This document shows, one piece after another, positions 8,530 through 20,564 of a stretch of 45,469 bases of DNA. The first letter of the stretch is position 1, and the number at the start of each line of letters is the position of its first letter. This stretch comes from Candidatus Ruthturnera sp. (lineage in GTDB: Bacteria; Pseudomonadota; Gammaproteobacteria; PS1; Pseudothioglobaceae), in assembly GCA_030599095.1 (NCBI GenBank), contig JAUVOQ010000007.1:1-45469 (forward strand). The letters run 5' to 3'. The position numbers and the translations under genes are program-made. The notes below the pieces were generated by a model. It did not search any database, was not told where the DNA came from, and was given only the letters and a program-made list of their open reading frames with translations.

Positions 8530-8702
8530 TTGCTTAATTGGTTTTTAGCAAATCCAATTAAAAAAGATTTAACTTTTGATGAATATGTTAAGACTTGTCA
8601 AAAACTAGGTAGAGAGATGCAAAAAGTCTATAAAGGGTTTTTAATGTTCGCATTAGTCCAAAATTACATAAATTAGCCTACCAAAGAGCATATAAAAAAT
8701 AA
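8530..8702 (+). pseudogene. Frameshifted coding remnant, unknown family
   Basis: From a TTG at 8530 the frame reads LLNWFLANPIKKDLTFDEYV and on to residue 48, with coding-like composition (KTCQKLGREMQKVYKGF). Shifting frame at about 8650 extends it with SPKLHKLAYQRAYKK to a TAA at 8702. This looks like the tail of a lost gene carrying one indel. I do not recognise the family. Confidence 0.3.
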
Positions 8703-8758
8703 TATATCTTTAAATGCATTGGTGGGAAAATCTTTGGAAAATATATTAGGAATTAAAT

Positions 8759-10189
8759 ATGCAATGGGAAACTATTATTGGGCTAGAAATTCACGCACAA
8801 CTCAGCACCAAATCTAAAATTTTTTCAGCCGCCTCAACCCAGTATGGTCAAAAGCCTAATTCACAGGCTTGTGCGGTTGATTTGGGCTTGCCAGGTGTTT
8901 TACCTGTGCTTAATGTTGAGGCTGTTAATAAGGCAATTAAATTTGGCTTGGCGATTAATGCACATATTAATCAACGTAATATATTTGACAGAAAGAATTA
9001 TTTTTATCCAGATTTACCCAAAGGCTATCAAATTTCACAAATGGATTGGCCTATTGTCGGCGAAGGAAAAATCGAAATCACGCCTAATGAGCAAACCAAA
9101 GTAGTTGGTATTACTCGTGCGCATTTGGAAGAAGATGCGGGCAAATCTATACATGATATGTTTAATGATGACACAGCCATTGATTTAAACCGCGCAGGCA
9201 CGCCACTACTTGAAATTGTCTCCGAGCCTGATATGCGTAGTGCTAAAGAAGCGGTGGCGTATGCTAAAAAAATTCATACTTTGATACAATATATTGATAT
9301 TTGTGATGGCAATATGCAAGAAGGCTCATTCCGTTGTGATGCCAATGTTTCTATTCGCCCTAAAGGACAAAAAGAGCTCGGCACGCGCGCAGAGTTAAAA
9401 AACATCAATTCATTTAAATTTTTAGAACGTGCGATTAATCTTGAAGTTGAACGCCAACAAGACATTCTTGAAGAAGGTGGTCGGGTTGTGCAAGAAACCC
9501 GCTTGTACGATTCAGTGAAACATGAAACTCGTTCTATGCGTTCAAAAGAAGAGGCAAACGATTATCGCTATTTCCCAGACCCAGATTTATTGCCCGTTGA
9601 GATTTCGGATGAATTATTAGAAAAAATCAGACAAACTTTACCAGAATTGCCAATTCAGAAAAAAGCAAGGTTTGTTGCAGAGTTAGGTTTGAGCGATTAT
9701 GATGCAGATGTACTGACCTTGCAAAAACCTTTGGCTGACTATTTTGAAACCATGCTCAAGCATCGTATAGATAACGCCAAACTTTATGCCAATTGGGTCA
9801 TGGGTGACTTATCAGCTTCTTTAAATAAGCATCAAATTGACATTCAAGACTCGCCCATTACTGCGCAATCTTTGTCATTATTAATAGATCGCATTAGTGA
9901 TAATACTATTTCTGGAAAGACCGCCAAAGAGGTGTTTAAAGCCATGTGGCGTGGTGAGGGTAATGCCGATGAAATCATTCAAGCTAAGGGGTTAAAGCAA
10001 ATGACCGATACGGGTGAAATTAAGACAATTGTAGAACAAGTGATTGCCAATAATGCGCCACAAGTGGCTCAGTTTAAATCGGGTAATGATAAGATTTTGG
10101 GCTTTTTTGTCGGTCAAATCATGAAACTTACTGCTGGCAAGGCCAATCCTAAACAAGTTAACGAATTGCTTAGAAAAAAACTGTCTTAA
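8759..10189 (+). CDS. gatB: Aspartyl/glutamyl-tRNA(Asn/Gln) amidotransferase subunit B
   Basis: GatB is the kinase/tRNA-binding subunit of the GatCAB amidotransferase, which turns Glu-tRNA(Gln) or Asp-tRNA(Asn) into the amidated form. The 476-residue protein has the full family pattern: [20 protein letters not shown] at the start, [18 protein letters not shown], the acidic HLEEDAGK segment, [15 protein letters not shown], then the helical and YqeY-like C-terminal domain (about 330-476) ending in [15 protein letters not shown]. An AGGA lies 7 bases before the ATG. gatA and gatC must lie elsewhere, which splits the usual gatCAB unit. Its 3' end overlaps the opposite-strand gene by 4 bases. Confidence 0.97.
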   Translation: MQWETIIGLEIHAQLSTKSKIFSAASTQYGQKPNSQACAVDLGLPGVLPVLNVEAVNKAIKFGLAINAHINQRNIFDRKNYFYPDLPKGYQISQMDWPIVGEGKIEITPNEQTKVVGITRAHLEEDAGKSIHDMFNDDTAIDLNRAGTPLLEIVSEPDMRSAKEAVAYAKKIHTLIQYIDICDGNMQEGSFRCDANVSIRPKGQKELGTRAELKNINSFKFLERAINLEVERQQDILEEGGRVVQETRLYDSVKHETRSMRSKEEANDYRYFPDPDLLPVEISDELLEKIRQTLPELPIQKKARFVAELGLSDYDADVLTLQKPLADYFETMLKHRIDNAKLYANWVMGDLSASLNKHQIDIQDSPITAQSLSLLIDRISDNTISGKTAKEVFKAMWRGEGNADEIIQAKGLKQMTDTGEIKTIVEQVIANNAPQVAQFKSGNDKILGFFVGQIMKLTAGKANPKQVNELLRKKLS

Positions 10190-10392
10190 GAGTGTGCTAG
10201 ATTTTGATTAATCAATAAGTCCGACACTTCAACACCATCTGAAAATACTTTAACAACGATGCGAAAGTATTTACCACGGCTGGTATTTTTGAGTTTTTCA
10301 GGTTGGACTATGTAAGCCACGTTTGATTTTGCAAAAGTTTCAAGTTTGTTTTGCAAAAAATATTTTTGATTATAGCAATATGCGTTTTGCAT
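10186..10392 (-). CDS. Short SNase-like (thermonuclease fold) fragment
   Basis: The 68-residue product resembles the middle and C-terminal part of a staphylococcal-nuclease domain: a lone Cys and [13 protein letters not shown] near the start, then [20 protein letters not shown] and [10 protein letters not shown], which parallel the family pattern of yGR.lA.v.vdG.dV...Li..GLA. The N-terminal strands with the catalytic Arg/Glu/Asp set are absent and nothing follows the GLA-like helix, so it is probably a truncated, inactive remnant rather than a nuclease. It converges on gatB (4-base overlap). The assignment rests on pattern only. Confidence 0.4.
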   Translation of the reverse strand: MQNAYCYNQKYFLQNKLETFAKSNVAYIVQPEKLKNTSRGKYFRIVVKVFSDGVEVSDLLINQNLAHS

Positions 10393-10406
10393 ATTACTTG
10401 CTATTC

Positions 10407-11039
10407 TTAAATCAATCCGATGGCACTAAATATAGAAACTTGTAAGATTCTAACGATTGGTAAAATCACTTTCTGAAAAATACCAAAGAACAACAAAGCT
10501 AATACAATATATAAACCGTAAACTTCTAATTTATTGTAATAATAAGCTAAATTATTGGGCAATAATGCACTGACTATGCGAGATCCATCAAGTGGTGGCA
10601 GGGGGAGTAGATTAAACACACCTAAAACTAAGTTAATAACAACCCCAAATTTTGCCATTTCTATTAACAATTGAGATTCTAGACTAAGGGCAATCATAAT
10701 GGCAAAAGACCATAACAATGCCATTATAAAATTAGAGGCTGGACCAGCAAGCGCAACTAAAATCATATCTCGTTTGGGATATTTTAAAGCATTAAAGTTA
10801 ATTGGCACTGGTTTTGCCCAGCCAAATAAAAAAGGCGAACCTGTAAAATACAACACAATTGGCACTAAAATTGACCCCATTGGATCAATATGTTTGATGG
10901 GGTTTAAGGTAAGTCTGCCAAGCATTCTAGCAGTTGCATCGCCACATTGATTAGCAACCCAGCCATGAGCAAATTCATGCAGAGTAATGGCAAAAGTTAG
11001 AGGAATAATATAAATTAAAAGTGTTTGAATATCGGGCAT
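10407..11039 (-). CDS. Site-2 protease (M50) family zinc metalloprotease
   Basis: This is an integral membrane protein of the M50 site-2 protease family (the YwhC/Rv-type short group without PDZ domain). The zinc motif HEFAHG lies in the first membrane helix, followed by NPIKHIDPMGS, and the third ligand motif NLLPLPPLDGSRI lies near residue 155. Several hydrophobic helices surround them. The start MPDIQTLLIYIIPLTFAITL at 11039 is chosen because the frame's earlier ATG at 11129 would overlap proS by 55 bases and adds no family sequence. It is divergent from proS with a 35-base gap. Its substrate is unknown. Confidence 0.85.
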   Translation of the reverse strand: MPDIQTLLIYIIPLTFAITLHEFAHGWVANQCGDATARMLGRLTLNPIKHIDPMGSILVPIVLYFTGSPFLFGWAKPVPINFNALKYPKRDMILVALAGPASNFIMALLWSFAIMIALSLESQLLIEMAKFGVVINLVLGVFNLLPLPPLDGSRIVSALLPNNLAYYYNKLEVYGLYIVLALLFFGIFQKVILPIVRILQVSIFSAIGLI

Positions 11040-11074
11040 GGGTAAAATTGAATATTTTTTTCTTGCTATTATAA

Positions 11075-12757
11075 ATGAAAACAACGAAGCTTTTAATCCC
11101 AACCAAAAAAGAAGCACCGAATGATGCACAAATTATCTCGCATCAACTCATGATTCGAGCAGGGCTTATTTCTAAACTGGCGTCTGGCTTGTATTCATAC
11201 TTGCCAATGGGTGTCAGGGTGTTGCACAAAGTTGAAAATATTATTCGACAGGAAATGAATAGATCAGGCGCTCAAGAAGTGTTGATGCCTGTTGCTCAAC
11301 CTGCAGAACTTTGGCAAGCTTCTGGCAGATGGGATAAATATGGTGCTGAGTTATTGCGCTTTACCGATCGCCACCAGCGTGAATTTTGCCTAGGGCCAAC
11401 GCACGAAGAAGTGATTACGCATTTGGCCGCACAATATTTGCGTAGTTATAAGCAACTACCTATGAATTTTTATCAAATTCAAACCAAATTTAGAGATGAA
11501 ATTCGCCCTCGTTTTGGGGTGATGCGTTCGCGCGAATTTATCATGAAAGATGCCTATTCGTTTCATCTTGACCAAGATTCTTTGCAACAAACTTATGAGG
11601 CGATGCATCAAACTTATTGCAATATTTTTGACCGATTGGGTCTTGATTATCGTGCAGTTTTAGCAGATTCTGGCTCAATTGGTGGCGATGCTTCGCATGA
11701 ATTTCATGTATTGGCAGAAAGTGGAGAGGATGCCATTTGTTTTTCAGATGGGTCAGATTATGCGGCTAATATTGAAAAAGTAGCCTTTAAAAAACAAAAG
11801 AAAACCAACACACCAAAAGAAAAAGAAAAAGAAATTTTAACCAAGAAAAAAACCAGTATTGAAGAGCTTTCAGAGTTTTTGAATGTTAAAAAATCAAATT
11901 GTGTTAAAACTTTAATTATTAAAACCAAAAACGGTTTTAAAGCATTAGTGCTACGTGGCGATCATGAATTAAATGAAGTTAAAGTACATAATTTGTTTGG
12001 CGATTTTGAGTTTGCAACAGATGATGAGATTAAAAATTTGGGTTTAAAGAAAGGTTTTATAGGTATTAAAGATTTAGGCATTGATTTAATTGTTGATTAT
12101 TCAGCCAGCATATTGTGTGATTTTGTTTGTGGTGCTAATGAGTGGGATTATCATTTAACAGGTGTTAATTGGCAGGATATTGAGTTAAATGAAGCCGATT
12201 TACGTAACGCTGTGGAAGGAGATAAATCTCCAGATGGCGAGGGAAAATTGATGATTAAACGTGGCATTGAAGTTGGGCATATTTTCCAACTAGGCACTAA
12301 GTATTCTAGCGCTATGAAAGCCAATGTTATTGGAGAATTTGGTAAGGCAATCACAACCACAATGGGCTGTTATGGTATTGGTGTGACGCGTATTATTGCC
12401 GCTTCTATTGAGCAAAATTATGATGACAAGGGCATTATTTTTCCTCAAGCGATTGCGCCTTTTCAGATCGTTATTGTGCCGATTAATTATCATAAATCCA
12501 CTCGTGTGAAAGCCTTGGCTGATAAACTTTATCAGCAGTTTATTGAGGCGGACATTGAAGTCTTGTTGGATGATAGAAAAGAGCGTGCTGGCATTATGTT
12601 TGCTGATTCTGAATTGCTTGGCATTCCACATAGGATAGTTATTAGCGACACTCATGCCGATAATGGCAATGTGGAATATAAGGCAAGAGATAAGGCGGAT
12701 AAAATAGAAGTAACGTTTGATGATGCCTTGTTGTTTATTCAGTCCAAACTGATATAA
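11075..12757 (+). CDS. proS: Prolyl-tRNA synthetase
   Basis: ProS charges tRNA(Pro) with proline. The 560-residue class II enzyme has motif 1 and the typical start ([20 protein letters not shown]), motif 2 around [21 protein letters not shown], the bacterial insertion (editing, YbaK-like) domain at about 225-385, motif 3 near [20 protein letters not shown], and the C-terminal anticodon-binding domain. The insertion begins with an unusually Lys-rich linker (about residues 238-262). psd follows after only 3 bases and is probably co-transcribed. Confidence 0.97.
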   Translation: MKTTKLLIPTKKEAPNDAQIISHQLMIRAGLISKLASGLYSYLPMGVRVLHKVENIIRQEMNRSGAQEVLMPVAQPAELWQASGRWDKYGAELLRFTDRHQREFCLGPTHEEVITHLAAQYLRSYKQLPMNFYQIQTKFRDEIRPRFGVMRSREFIMKDAYSFHLDQDSLQQTYEAMHQTYCNIFDRLGLDYRAVLADSGSIGGDASHEFHVLAESGEDAICFSDGSDYAANIEKVAFKKQKKTNTPKEKEKEILTKKKTSIEELSEFLNVKKSNCVKTLIIKTKNGFKALVLRGDHELNEVKVHNLFGDFEFATDDEIKNLGLKKGFIGIKDLGIDLIVDYSASILCDFVCGANEWDYHLTGVNWQDIELNEADLRNAVEGDKSPDGEGKLMIKRGIEVGHIFQLGTKYSSAMKANVIGEFGKAITTTMGCYGIGVTRIIAASIEQNYDDKGIIFPQAIAPFQIVIVPINYHKSTRVKALADKLYQQFIEADIEVLLDDRKERAGIMFADSELLGIPHRIVISDTHADNGNVEYKARDKADKIEVTFDDALLFIQSKLI

Positions 12758-12760
12758 AAA

Positions 12761-13576
12761 ATGATGATTTGGTGGCAGTACGTTACCCCTCAACATTGGC
12801 TGTCCAAGTTAATGTTTCGTTTTGCACGCATTAAAAATGTTTGGTTGAAAAATAGGTTTATTGCTTGGTTTGTGAAGTCTTATCAAGTTAATCTATCCGA
12901 AGCAGTGCGTGAAAATATTGAAGATTATCAACATTTTAATGATTTTTTTACCAGAGCATTAAAACCAGATGCTAGAAAAATGGCCGATAGTTTGATTATT
13001 TGCCCTGTTGATGGCAGAGTGTCGCAAGTTGGCAATATTAATAACGCCCAAATTATTCAAGCCAAAAACCATCGATATAGTGTTGAGCAGTTACTGGGTA
13101 ATGACATTAGAAGTGTTGAATTCAAGGCGGGTTTTTTTGCCACTATTTATTTAGCGCCTAAAGATTATCATCGTATTCACATGCCTTATGATGGCAAACT
13201 AATTTCAATGAGTTATATTCCAGGTGATTTGTTTTCAGTGAATCAAACCACCGCTGAAAATGTGGATGGGTTGTTTGCTAGAAATGAACGTATTGTGTGT
13301 TATTTTGAGACTGAATTTGGTTTGTGTGCATTTGTTTTAGTGGGTGCTATTTTTGTAGGCTCAATGCAAACCGTGTGGCATGGTCAAATTAACCCGTCTT
13401 ATCAAAAACAAATCCAATATTTTGACTATTCAAATAAAGGCATCAGTCTTAAAAAAGGTCAAGAATTGGGTCGATTTAACATGGGTTCAACTGTGATTAT
13501 GCTGATGCCAAATCAAACTAATAGATTTGTTTTAAAGGAAGCCGAGGTGGTTAGAATGGGGCAGGCTTTAGTCTAA
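12761..13576 (+). CDS. psd: Phosphatidylserine decarboxylase proenzyme
   Basis: Psd makes phosphatidylethanolamine from phosphatidylserine at the inner membrane. The 271-residue proenzyme carries FNDFFTRALKP, the Asp of CPVDGRVSQ, the His of KDYHRIHMP, and the self-cleavage site NMGSTVIML, in which Ser243 becomes the pyruvoyl group of the small chain. MGST replaces the more usual LGST. The gene starts 3 bases after proS, and its end overlaps the opposite-strand gene by 9 bases. Confidence 0.95.
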   Translation: MMIWWQYVTPQHWLSKLMFRFARIKNVWLKNRFIAWFVKSYQVNLSEAVRENIEDYQHFNDFFTRALKPDARKMADSLIICPVDGRVSQVGNINNAQIIQAKNHRYSVEQLLGNDIRSVEFKAGFFATIYLAPKDYHRIHMPYDGKLISMSYIPGDLFSVNQTTAENVDGLFARNERIVCYFETEFGLCAFVLVGAIFVGSMQTVWHGQINPSYQKQIQYFDYSNKGISLKKGQELGRFNMGSTVIMLMPNQTNRFVLKEAEVVRMGQALV

Positions 13577-14815
13577 TTTGGTCAGTTTAACCAGTTTGAT
13601 GGTTTGGTTAGAAATCTGCATAATTTCAATCAATACATTGTCAATTTTTAAGCTAACATCACGCTCAGGAATGTTTTGTAATGTTTCTAAAATTAAGCCA
13701 TTTAGGGTTTTTGCTTTGGTGACAGATAGGTTTAATTGTAATAAATTGTTTAATTCTCGTATGCTGATTTTAGGGTCAACCAAGTAACTGCCATCTTTTT
13801 GCTTGGTAATCTCATCAATACTTTCATTCTGGTTTGAGGTGAATTGCCCTACAATTTCTTCCAAGATATCTTCTAATACAATCATGCCACGCACTTCTCC
13901 GTATTCATCCACAATCAAACCCAGTCGTCTTTTTTGTTGTTGAAAATGTGCTAATTGGTGAGCAAGGCTGGTGCCTTCTGGCACAAAATAAGGCGTGCGA
14001 ACTAGTGCCAATACATTGCTAATACTAAAGTCGCCTTTGGCATATAAATTAACAACATCACGCATGTGCAATACGCCAGTAATATTATCACTTGATGTGT
14101 CATAAGTGAGTAATCTGGTGTGTTGTATGCGCTCAAATTGTTTTAAAATTTCATCAGGTTTGTTAATGTCAATGCTAATTAATTCATGTCTAGGAATCAT
14201 AATATCCTCAACCTTAACTTTCTCTAAGTCAATAATATTGAGTAACATTTTTTGATAATTAGAGGCAATAACGGGCTTAGCATCGCTGACCACCATTCTT
14301 AACTCTTCTGAACTAATAAGGTTGTTGTTTGGTTCGTTCTTCATGCCAAATAATGCCAATATCATCATTGATAATTGGGCAATTAGCCACACAAAAGGTT
14401 TAAATAGTTTAATTAATGCTGCAATGACAATTGAGGCTGGTAGGGCGATTTTTTCAGGATTTTTAGCGGCAAATGTTTTGGGGGTTGTTTCTGCAAAAAC
14501 CAAGATGATAAAAGTCAACGCCAAAGAAGCCAGCACAATTGAGCCTTCGCCCCATAGTTTAATGGCTAGTATGGTTGCAATACTAGAGGCAAAAATATTA
14601 ACAAAGTTGTTGCCCAGTAGAATTGTACCAATCAGACAATCCAAGTCATTAAGTAAATGCTCGGTACGTTTTGCATTTTTATTGCTTTTGCTTAAAACCT
14701 TAAGGCGATAGCGATTAATTGCCATCATTGAAGTTTCGGCACTAGAGAAAAATGCAGAACTTAGTATCAATCCAAAAAGGATAATACTAAGCCAAAAAGT
14801 TGAGAGCGATTCCAA
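13568..14815 (-). CDS. CNNM/CorB-type membrane protein (DUF21 + CBS pair + CorC_HlyC domain)
   Basis: The protein has an N-terminal DUF21 membrane domain of several helices (about residues 5-180, containing FFSSAETSMMAINRYRL), two CBS motifs (about 200-320, with MIPRHELISIDI and DEYGEVRGMIVLEDILEEIV), and a C-terminal CorC_HlyC domain (about 340-412). This is the YfjD/CorB architecture, associated with magnesium or cobalt transport. It is a second CorC-domain protein in this window, distinct from the soluble one at 6216-7067. The 415 residues match the family. It lies just downstream of eno on the same strand and converges on psd. Confidence 0.88.
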   Translation of the reverse strand: MESLSTFWLSIILFGLILSSAFFSSAETSMMAINRYRLKVLSKSNKNAKRTEHLLNDLDCLIGTILLGNNFVNIFASSIATILAIKLWGEGSIVLASLALTFIILVFAETTPKTFAAKNPEKIALPASIVIAALIKLFKPFVWLIAQLSMMILALFGMKNEPNNNLISSEELRMVVSDAKPVIASNYQKMLLNIIDLEKVKVEDIMIPRHELISIDINKPDEILKQFERIQHTRLLTYDTSSDNITGVLHMRDVVNLYAKGDFSISNVLALVRTPYFVPEGTSLAHQLAHFQQQKRRLGLIVDEYGEVRGMIVLEDILEEIVGQFTSNQNESIDEITKQKDGSYLVDPKISIRELNNLLQLNLSVTKAKTLNGLILETLQNIPERDVSLKIDNVLIEIMQISNQTIKLVKLTKLD

Positions 14816-14826
14816 TCAGCTGTGCT

Positions 14827-14848
14827 AACTTGTTATAGAATGACAAGT

Positions 14849-14849
<1 letters not shown>
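14827..14849 (-). terminator. Weak hairpin between eno and the CorB-like gene
   Basis: AACTTGT and ACAAGTT form a perfect 7-bp stem with a 9-base loop directly after eno. There is no good T-run on the minus strand, so termination, if any, would be partial. Confidence 0.25.
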
Positions 14850-16562
<1,713 letters not shown>

Positions 16563-16569
<7 letters not shown>

Positions 16570-16856
16570 AGTTTGATGCCAGTTTTTTTGGCGATAGTAA
16601 AAATTTGTTGTTGAGTTGAATTTGGGTTTTTTATGATCAAATCAATACTCCTCTCGGTAATATTGCGATAAATATCTGTTAAAAAATCATGTCTGTTATC
16701 AGAATGAATACTGACACTACTCTCAACAAATAAATCAATATCGCCGCCTTTTTTGCTATCATCTACACGTGAACCAAACAAATACAAATCAGCATTGCCA
16801 AAATGTTTACGGCTGGCTTTGATAATGCCGTTTTTAATATCGTTTCTTAGGCGCAA
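16563..16856 (-). CDS. mntA: MntA-like minimal nucleotidyltransferase antitoxin
   Basis: A 97-residue minimal nucleotidyltransferase. YLFGSRVDDSKKGGDIDLFV holds the GS...DxD motif that binds Mg and the nucleotide, and a third acidic residue is expected in the strand near SIDLIIK. It probably AMPylates the HepT-like toxin encoded next. The start codon is TTG (MRLRNDI...), which fits the usual family N-terminus; no in-frame ATG lies upstream. The gap to dnaJ is 51 bases and I see no convincing promoter in it, so expression could come partly from the dnaK-dnaJ transcript. Confidence 0.82.
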
Positions 16857-16907
16857 AATAATAAATGGTTTAAATAAGAATAGTACCCTCTATATTCTAC
16901 CTTTATT

Positions 16908-18002
16908 TTATTCAAAAAATGACCTCATCTTATCAAAGAAAGAACCTGACTCAGGGTAATGCTTTTTGCCACATGAACTGGAGAACTCTTGCAATAAGCC
17001 TTGTTGTTTTTTGTTAAGATTGACAGGCGTTTCAATCTTAACTTGACAGATTAAATCGCCAGAGCCACCACGCTGAAGATGGGTAATGCCTTTGCCACGT
17101 AAGCGAAATAGTTTTCCAGTTTGAGTGCCTGCTGGGACTTTAATTTTTAATTTATTCTCAAGTGTGGGCACCTCAATTGAGCCACCTAGCACTGCAGTTG
17201 CAAAGTCAATAGGCACTTCACAATACAAATCGTTGTCTTCACGTTCAAAAATGGCGTGCTTTCTAACGTGAACTTGCACGTATAAATCACCAGTAGGACC
17301 ACCTCTAGCACCTGTCTCGCCTTCGCCACTCAAACGAATGCGATTGCCTGTGTCTACGCCTGCAGGGATTTTGACTGATAGGGTTTTTTGCTTGCGCACC
17401 ACGCCTTGTCCACGGCAAGTGCCACAAGGCGATTCAATTTTTTGACCTGTACCAGAGCAAATGCCACAAGGGCGTTGTACGGCAAAAAATCCTTGTTGTA
17501 TTTGTACTTGTCCTGCACCGCCACAGGTTGAGCAGGTTTTAACATTGGTGCCGGGTTTTGCGCCAGTGCCTGAGCAGGTGTCGCAAGTTTCATTTTTTGG
17601 AATACGAACTTTAACGGTAGTGCCTTGTGCCGCTTCTTTTAAATCAATTTCTAAATCATAACGCAAATCTGAGCCACGATTGTTGGATTGTTGAGAGCCA
17701 CCGCCAAAAATATCGCCAAAAATATCGCCAAAGCCACCATTGAATGGATTGCCACCAGCGGCACCAGCATTGCCGTTAACACCTGCATGACCAAATTGGT
17801 CGTAAGCTTGGCGTTTTGGGGCATCGGATAAAATGGCATAAGCTTTTTGAATTTCTTTGAATTTTTTTTCAGCTGATGCCTTGTCGTCTTTAACCCGATC
17901 AGGATGGTGTTTCATTGCCAAATGCTTGTAAGCTTTTTTAATTTGTTTGGCATCTGAATTTTTTGCAACACCCAGTACTTCGTAATAATCTCTTTGTGAC
18001 AT
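16908..18002 (-). CDS. dnaJ: Chaperone DnaJ
   Basis: DnaJ is the co-chaperone that stimulates DnaK ATPase and delivers clients. The 364-residue type I protein has the J domain with HPD (residues about 5-70), a Gly/Phe-rich linker (about 75-110), four CxxCxGxG zinc motifs ([32 protein letters not shown], about 140-205) and the C-terminal substrate domains. It lies 77 bases downstream of dnaK, with an imperfect terminator-like hairpin in between. Confidence 0.97.
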   Translation of the reverse strand: MSQRDYYEVLGVAKNSDAKQIKKAYKHLAMKHHPDRVKDDKASAEKKFKEIQKAYAILSDAPKRQAYDQFGHAGVNGNAGAAGGNPFNGGFGDIFGDIFGGGSQQSNNRGSDLRYDLEIDLKEAAQGTTVKVRIPKNETCDTCSGTGAKPGTNVKTCSTCGGAGQVQIQQGFFAVQRPCGICSGTGQKIESPCGTCRGQGVVRKQKTLSVKIPAGVDTGNRIRLSGEGETGARGGPTGDLYVQVHVRKHAIFEREDNDLYCEVPIDFATAVLGGSIEVPTLENKLKIKVPAGTQTGKLFRLRGKGITHLQRGGSGDLICQVKIETPVNLNKKQQGLLQEFSSSCGKKHYPESGSFFDKMRSFFE

Positions 18003-18017
18003 AGTGACCTTATTATT

Positions 18018-18058
18018 AAAAAACCCTCCTCAAGCGTTGTCTCTTAGGGAAGGTTTTT
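18018..18058 (-). terminator. Imperfect terminator-like hairpin between dnaK and dnaJ
   Basis: In the minus-strand transcript AAAAACCTTCC (18048-18058) pairs with GGAGGGTTTTT (18019-18029), 11 pairs including one G-U, with an 18-base loop and a U run in the right arm. It may reduce dnaJ relative to dnaK or protect the dnaK 3' end. Confidence 0.5.
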
Positions 18059-18079
18059 AGTTGTTAGGTTTTTAACCTT

Positions 18080-19987
18080 TTATTTGTCGTCTTTAACCTC
18101 TTCAAAATCGGCATCAAGCACGTCATCATCAGTGTTTGGTTCTTCTTGCGAGGCGTTTTCGGTACCTGCTTTGGCCTGTGCTTTTTCAGCCAACGGTTGT
18201 GCTTTTTCACTTAAACTTTGAACCTTGGCATCAATGGCTTCTTTGTCATCGCCTTTAATGGCTTTTTCAAGCTCGGTAATGGCCGTTTCAATCGCTGATT
18301 TTTCATCATCAGAAACTTCATTTTTTAGCTCTTCTAGCGTTTGCTTGGTTGAGTGTATTAAGGAATCTGCCATGTTTTTACTAGTGACTAATTCTTGGAA
18401 CTTCTTATCCTCATCAGCATGTGCTTCAGCGTCTTTAATCATTTTCTCAACCTCTTCATCACTTAAACCAGATGAGGCTTTAATGGTGATTGATTGCTTT
18501 TTACCAGTATTTTTGTCTTTGGCAGATACATCTAAGATGCCATCAGAATCAATGTCAAATGTTACTTCGACTTGAGGCTGACCTTTAGGTGCATTTGGAA
18601 TGCCATCAAGATTGAATTGACCTAATGATTTATTGGCACTAGCCATATCACGCTCACCTTGCAATACATGCACAGTGACTGCAGATTGATTGTCAGCTGC
18701 GGTTGAAAAAATTTGGCTTGCATTGGTAGGGATGGTTGTATTTTTCTCAATTAGTTTGGTCATAACACCGCCCATGGTTTCAATGCCTAGAGATAATGGC
18801 GTGACGTCTAATAACAAGACATCTTTAACATCACCACCTAATACACCTGCTTGGATTGCAGCACCCATTGCTACTGCCTCGTCAGGGTTGACATCTTTTT
18901 TAGGCTCTTTACCAAAAAAGTCTTGTACTACTTTCGTGACTTTAGGCATGCGTGTTTGACCACCTACTAAGATGACTTCATCAATATCACTTGCAGATAA
19001 ATTTGCATCTTTAAGTGCGATTTTGCATGGCTCAATAGTGCGTTTGAGTAGATTCTCAACCAATGATTCTAACTTGGCACGAGTGATTTTAATATTAAGA
19101 TGTTTAGGACCTGAAGCATCTGCAGTCACGTAAGGTAAGTTGACTTCGGTTTGTTCAGAAGAAGACAACTCAATCTTGGCTTTTTCAGCGGCTTCTTTTA
19201 AGCGCTGTAGTGCCATAGGGTCATTGGTTAAATCAACACCTTGGTCTTTTTTGAACTCATCAACTAAATAGCCAATAATACGTTGATCAAAATCTTCACC
19301 ACCTAGGAAAGTATCCCCATTGGTAGAGAGTACTTCAAAATGTTTTTCACCATCAATGTCTTCCATTTCAATGATAGATACGTCAAATGTACCACCACCT
19401 AAGTCATAGACAGCGACAACTTTATCACCTTTAACTTTGTCAACACCATAAGCCAATGCTGCTGCGGTTGGCTCATTGATAATGCGCTTAACATTAAGAC
19501 CTGCAATTTTGCCTGCATCTTTAGTTGCTTGGCGTTGTGAGTCGTTAAAGTAAGCAGGAACTGTGATAACCGCCTCAGTAACCTCTTCACCCAAATAATC
19601 TTCAGCAGTTTTTTTCATTTTACCAATGACTTTTGCTGAAATTTCAGGAGCGGCCATTTTTTTACCCTTAACCTCAACCCAAGCATCACCATTGTCAGCT
19701 TTGACAATTTTATAAGGCACAAGATTAATGTCTTTTTGTACAGCATCCTCATCAAAACGACGACCAATTAAACGCTTAATTGCGTATAGCGTATTTTCAG
19801 GATTGGTAACCGCTTGACGTTTTGCTGGCTGACCAACCAAAACCTCTTCAGAGTCTTTTGGATAAGCGATAATAGATGGGGTAGTGCGATCACCCTCAGA
19901 ATTTTCAATAATTTTAACGCTACCGCCATCCATAATGGCCACGCATGAATTAGTTGTGCCTAAGTCAATACCGATAATCTTTGACAT
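18080..19987 (-). CDS. dnaK: Chaperone DnaK (Hsp70)
   Basis: Hsp70 chaperone, 635 residues. The ATPase domain starts [18 protein letters not shown] and includes [15 protein letters not shown] and the [13 protein letters not shown] motif. The linker [16 protein letters not shown] leads into the substrate-binding domain, and the tail ends in an acidic EEVKDDK. AAGGAG lies 7 bases before the ATG. A sigma-32-type promoter lies just upstream (separate entry). grpE is not adjacent; coaD is upstream and dnaJ downstream. Confidence 0.98.
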   Translation of the reverse strand: MSKIIGIDLGTTNSCVAIMDGGSVKIIENSEGDRTTPSIIAYPKDSEEVLVGQPAKRQAVTNPENTLYAIKRLIGRRFDEDAVQKDINLVPYKIVKADNGDAWVEVKGKKMAAPEISAKVIGKMKKTAEDYLGEEVTEAVITVPAYFNDSQRQATKDAGKIAGLNVKRIINEPTAAALAYGVDKVKGDKVVAVYDLGGGTFDVSIIEMEDIDGEKHFEVLSTNGDTFLGGEDFDQRIIGYLVDEFKKDQGVDLTNDPMALQRLKEAAEKAKIELSSSEQTEVNLPYVTADASGPKHLNIKITRAKLESLVENLLKRTIEPCKIALKDANLSASDIDEVILVGGQTRMPKVTKVVQDFFGKEPKKDVNPDEAVAMGAAIQAGVLGGDVKDVLLLDVTPLSLGIETMGGVMTKLIEKNTTIPTNASQIFSTAADNQSAVTVHVLQGERDMASANKSLGQFNLDGIPNAPKGQPQVEVTFDIDSDGILDVSAKDKNTGKKQSITIKASSGLSDEEVEKMIKDAEAHADEDKKFQELVTSKNMADSLIHSTKQTLEELKNEVSDDEKSAIETAITELEKAIKGDDKEAIDAKVQSLSEKAQPLAEKAQAKAGTENASQEEPNTDDDVLDADFEEVKDDK

Positions 19988-20019
19988 TTTTTTACTCCTT
20001 AGTATTTAAGATACGTCCT

Positions 20020-20047
20020 ATATAGGGATGGGCATTTTTTTTTCAAG
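20020..20047 (-). promoter_or_regulatory. Sigma-32 (heat-shock) promoter of dnaK
   Basis: On the minus strand CTTGAAA (20041-20047) is followed after 13 bases by CCCTATAT (20020-20027). The sigma-32 consensus is CTTGAAA and CCCCATNT at 13-15 bases, so the -35 is exact and the -10 differs at one position. It sits between coaD and dnaK, about 33 bases before the dnaK ATG. Confidence 0.75.
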
Positions 20048-20064
20048 GATTAAGGGTAAAAATT

Positions 20065-20541
20065 TCATAAGCGCTGCTTGAGTAATGCCTCAACTGATGC
20101 AGGTACAAAAACACTAATATCACCGCCCAATGCTAGAATTTCTTTTACCAAAGAAGAGGAGATATTGGCGTACTGTTCGGCAGGGGTCATAAATAGAGTT
20201 TCAATGTTAGGATTAAGGTGTTTGTTCATACCTGAGAGCCGAAATTCGTATTCAAAGTCACTAACAGCACGCAATCCACGTAAAATCACTTGTGCATTTT
20301 GCTTAGCTGCAAAATCAACCAATAGCGTGTCAAAACTTAATACTTTAATATTGTCAATGCCTTTAAGTGCAGTATTGATTGTGTTAATTCTATCATCAAT
20401 ACTTAAAAAAGCGGCTTTTTTACCATTTTGAGTAATGCCAATAATAATGTCGTCAAATAATTTACTGGCACGTTTGATTAAGTCAACATGACCATTGGTG
20501 ATTGGGTCAAACGAGCCCGGATAAATTGCGATTTTTTTCAT
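20065..20541 (-). CDS. coaD: Phosphopantetheine adenylyltransferase
   Basis: CoaD makes dephospho-CoA from 4'-phosphopantetheine and ATP, the penultimate step of CoA synthesis. The 158-residue protein has the nucleotidyltransferase motif IYPGSFDPITNGHVDLI (TxGH at the start) and the second motif YANISSSLVKEI (ISSTxVR type). It follows rsmD by 23 bases, a common pairing, and precedes the dnaK promoter. Confidence 0.96.
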   Translation of the reverse strand: MKKIAIYPGSFDPITNGHVDLIKRASKLFDDIIIGITQNGKKAAFLSIDDRINTINTALKGIDNIKVLSFDTLLVDFAAKQNAQVILRGLRAVSDFEYEFRLSGMNKHLNPNIETLFMTPAEQYANISSSLVKEILALGGDISVFVPASVEALLKQRL

Positions 20542-20564
20542 AATAAGGTCATTTAGTCAAAGTT

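Larger units (their letters stand above)
8117..8758. other. 642-base gap between hisA and gatB with degraded coding remnants
   Basis: No intact gene is visible. Two decayed reading frames are listed separately (8260-8367 minus, 8530-8702 plus). The rest is AT-rich and should contain the divergent promoters of hisA and gatB, but I see no strong -35/-10 pair. A short hairpin TGGTG-ata-CACCA lies at about 8405-8420. gatA and gatC, often next to gatB, are absent. Confidence 0.6.

Noticed and set aside
11040-11129. Longer N-terminus of the M50 protease
   Set aside because: It would run into proS and adds no family sequence; the ATG at 11039 gives the normal start.
12290-12796. 168-codon minus-strand ORF over proS and psd
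   Set aside because: It is antisense to a strongly conserved synthetase, and its product has no recognisable domain.
18225-18575. 116-codon Ser-rich plus-strand ORF over dnaK
   Set aside because: It is a typical antisense shadow of the dnaK C-terminal coding sequence.
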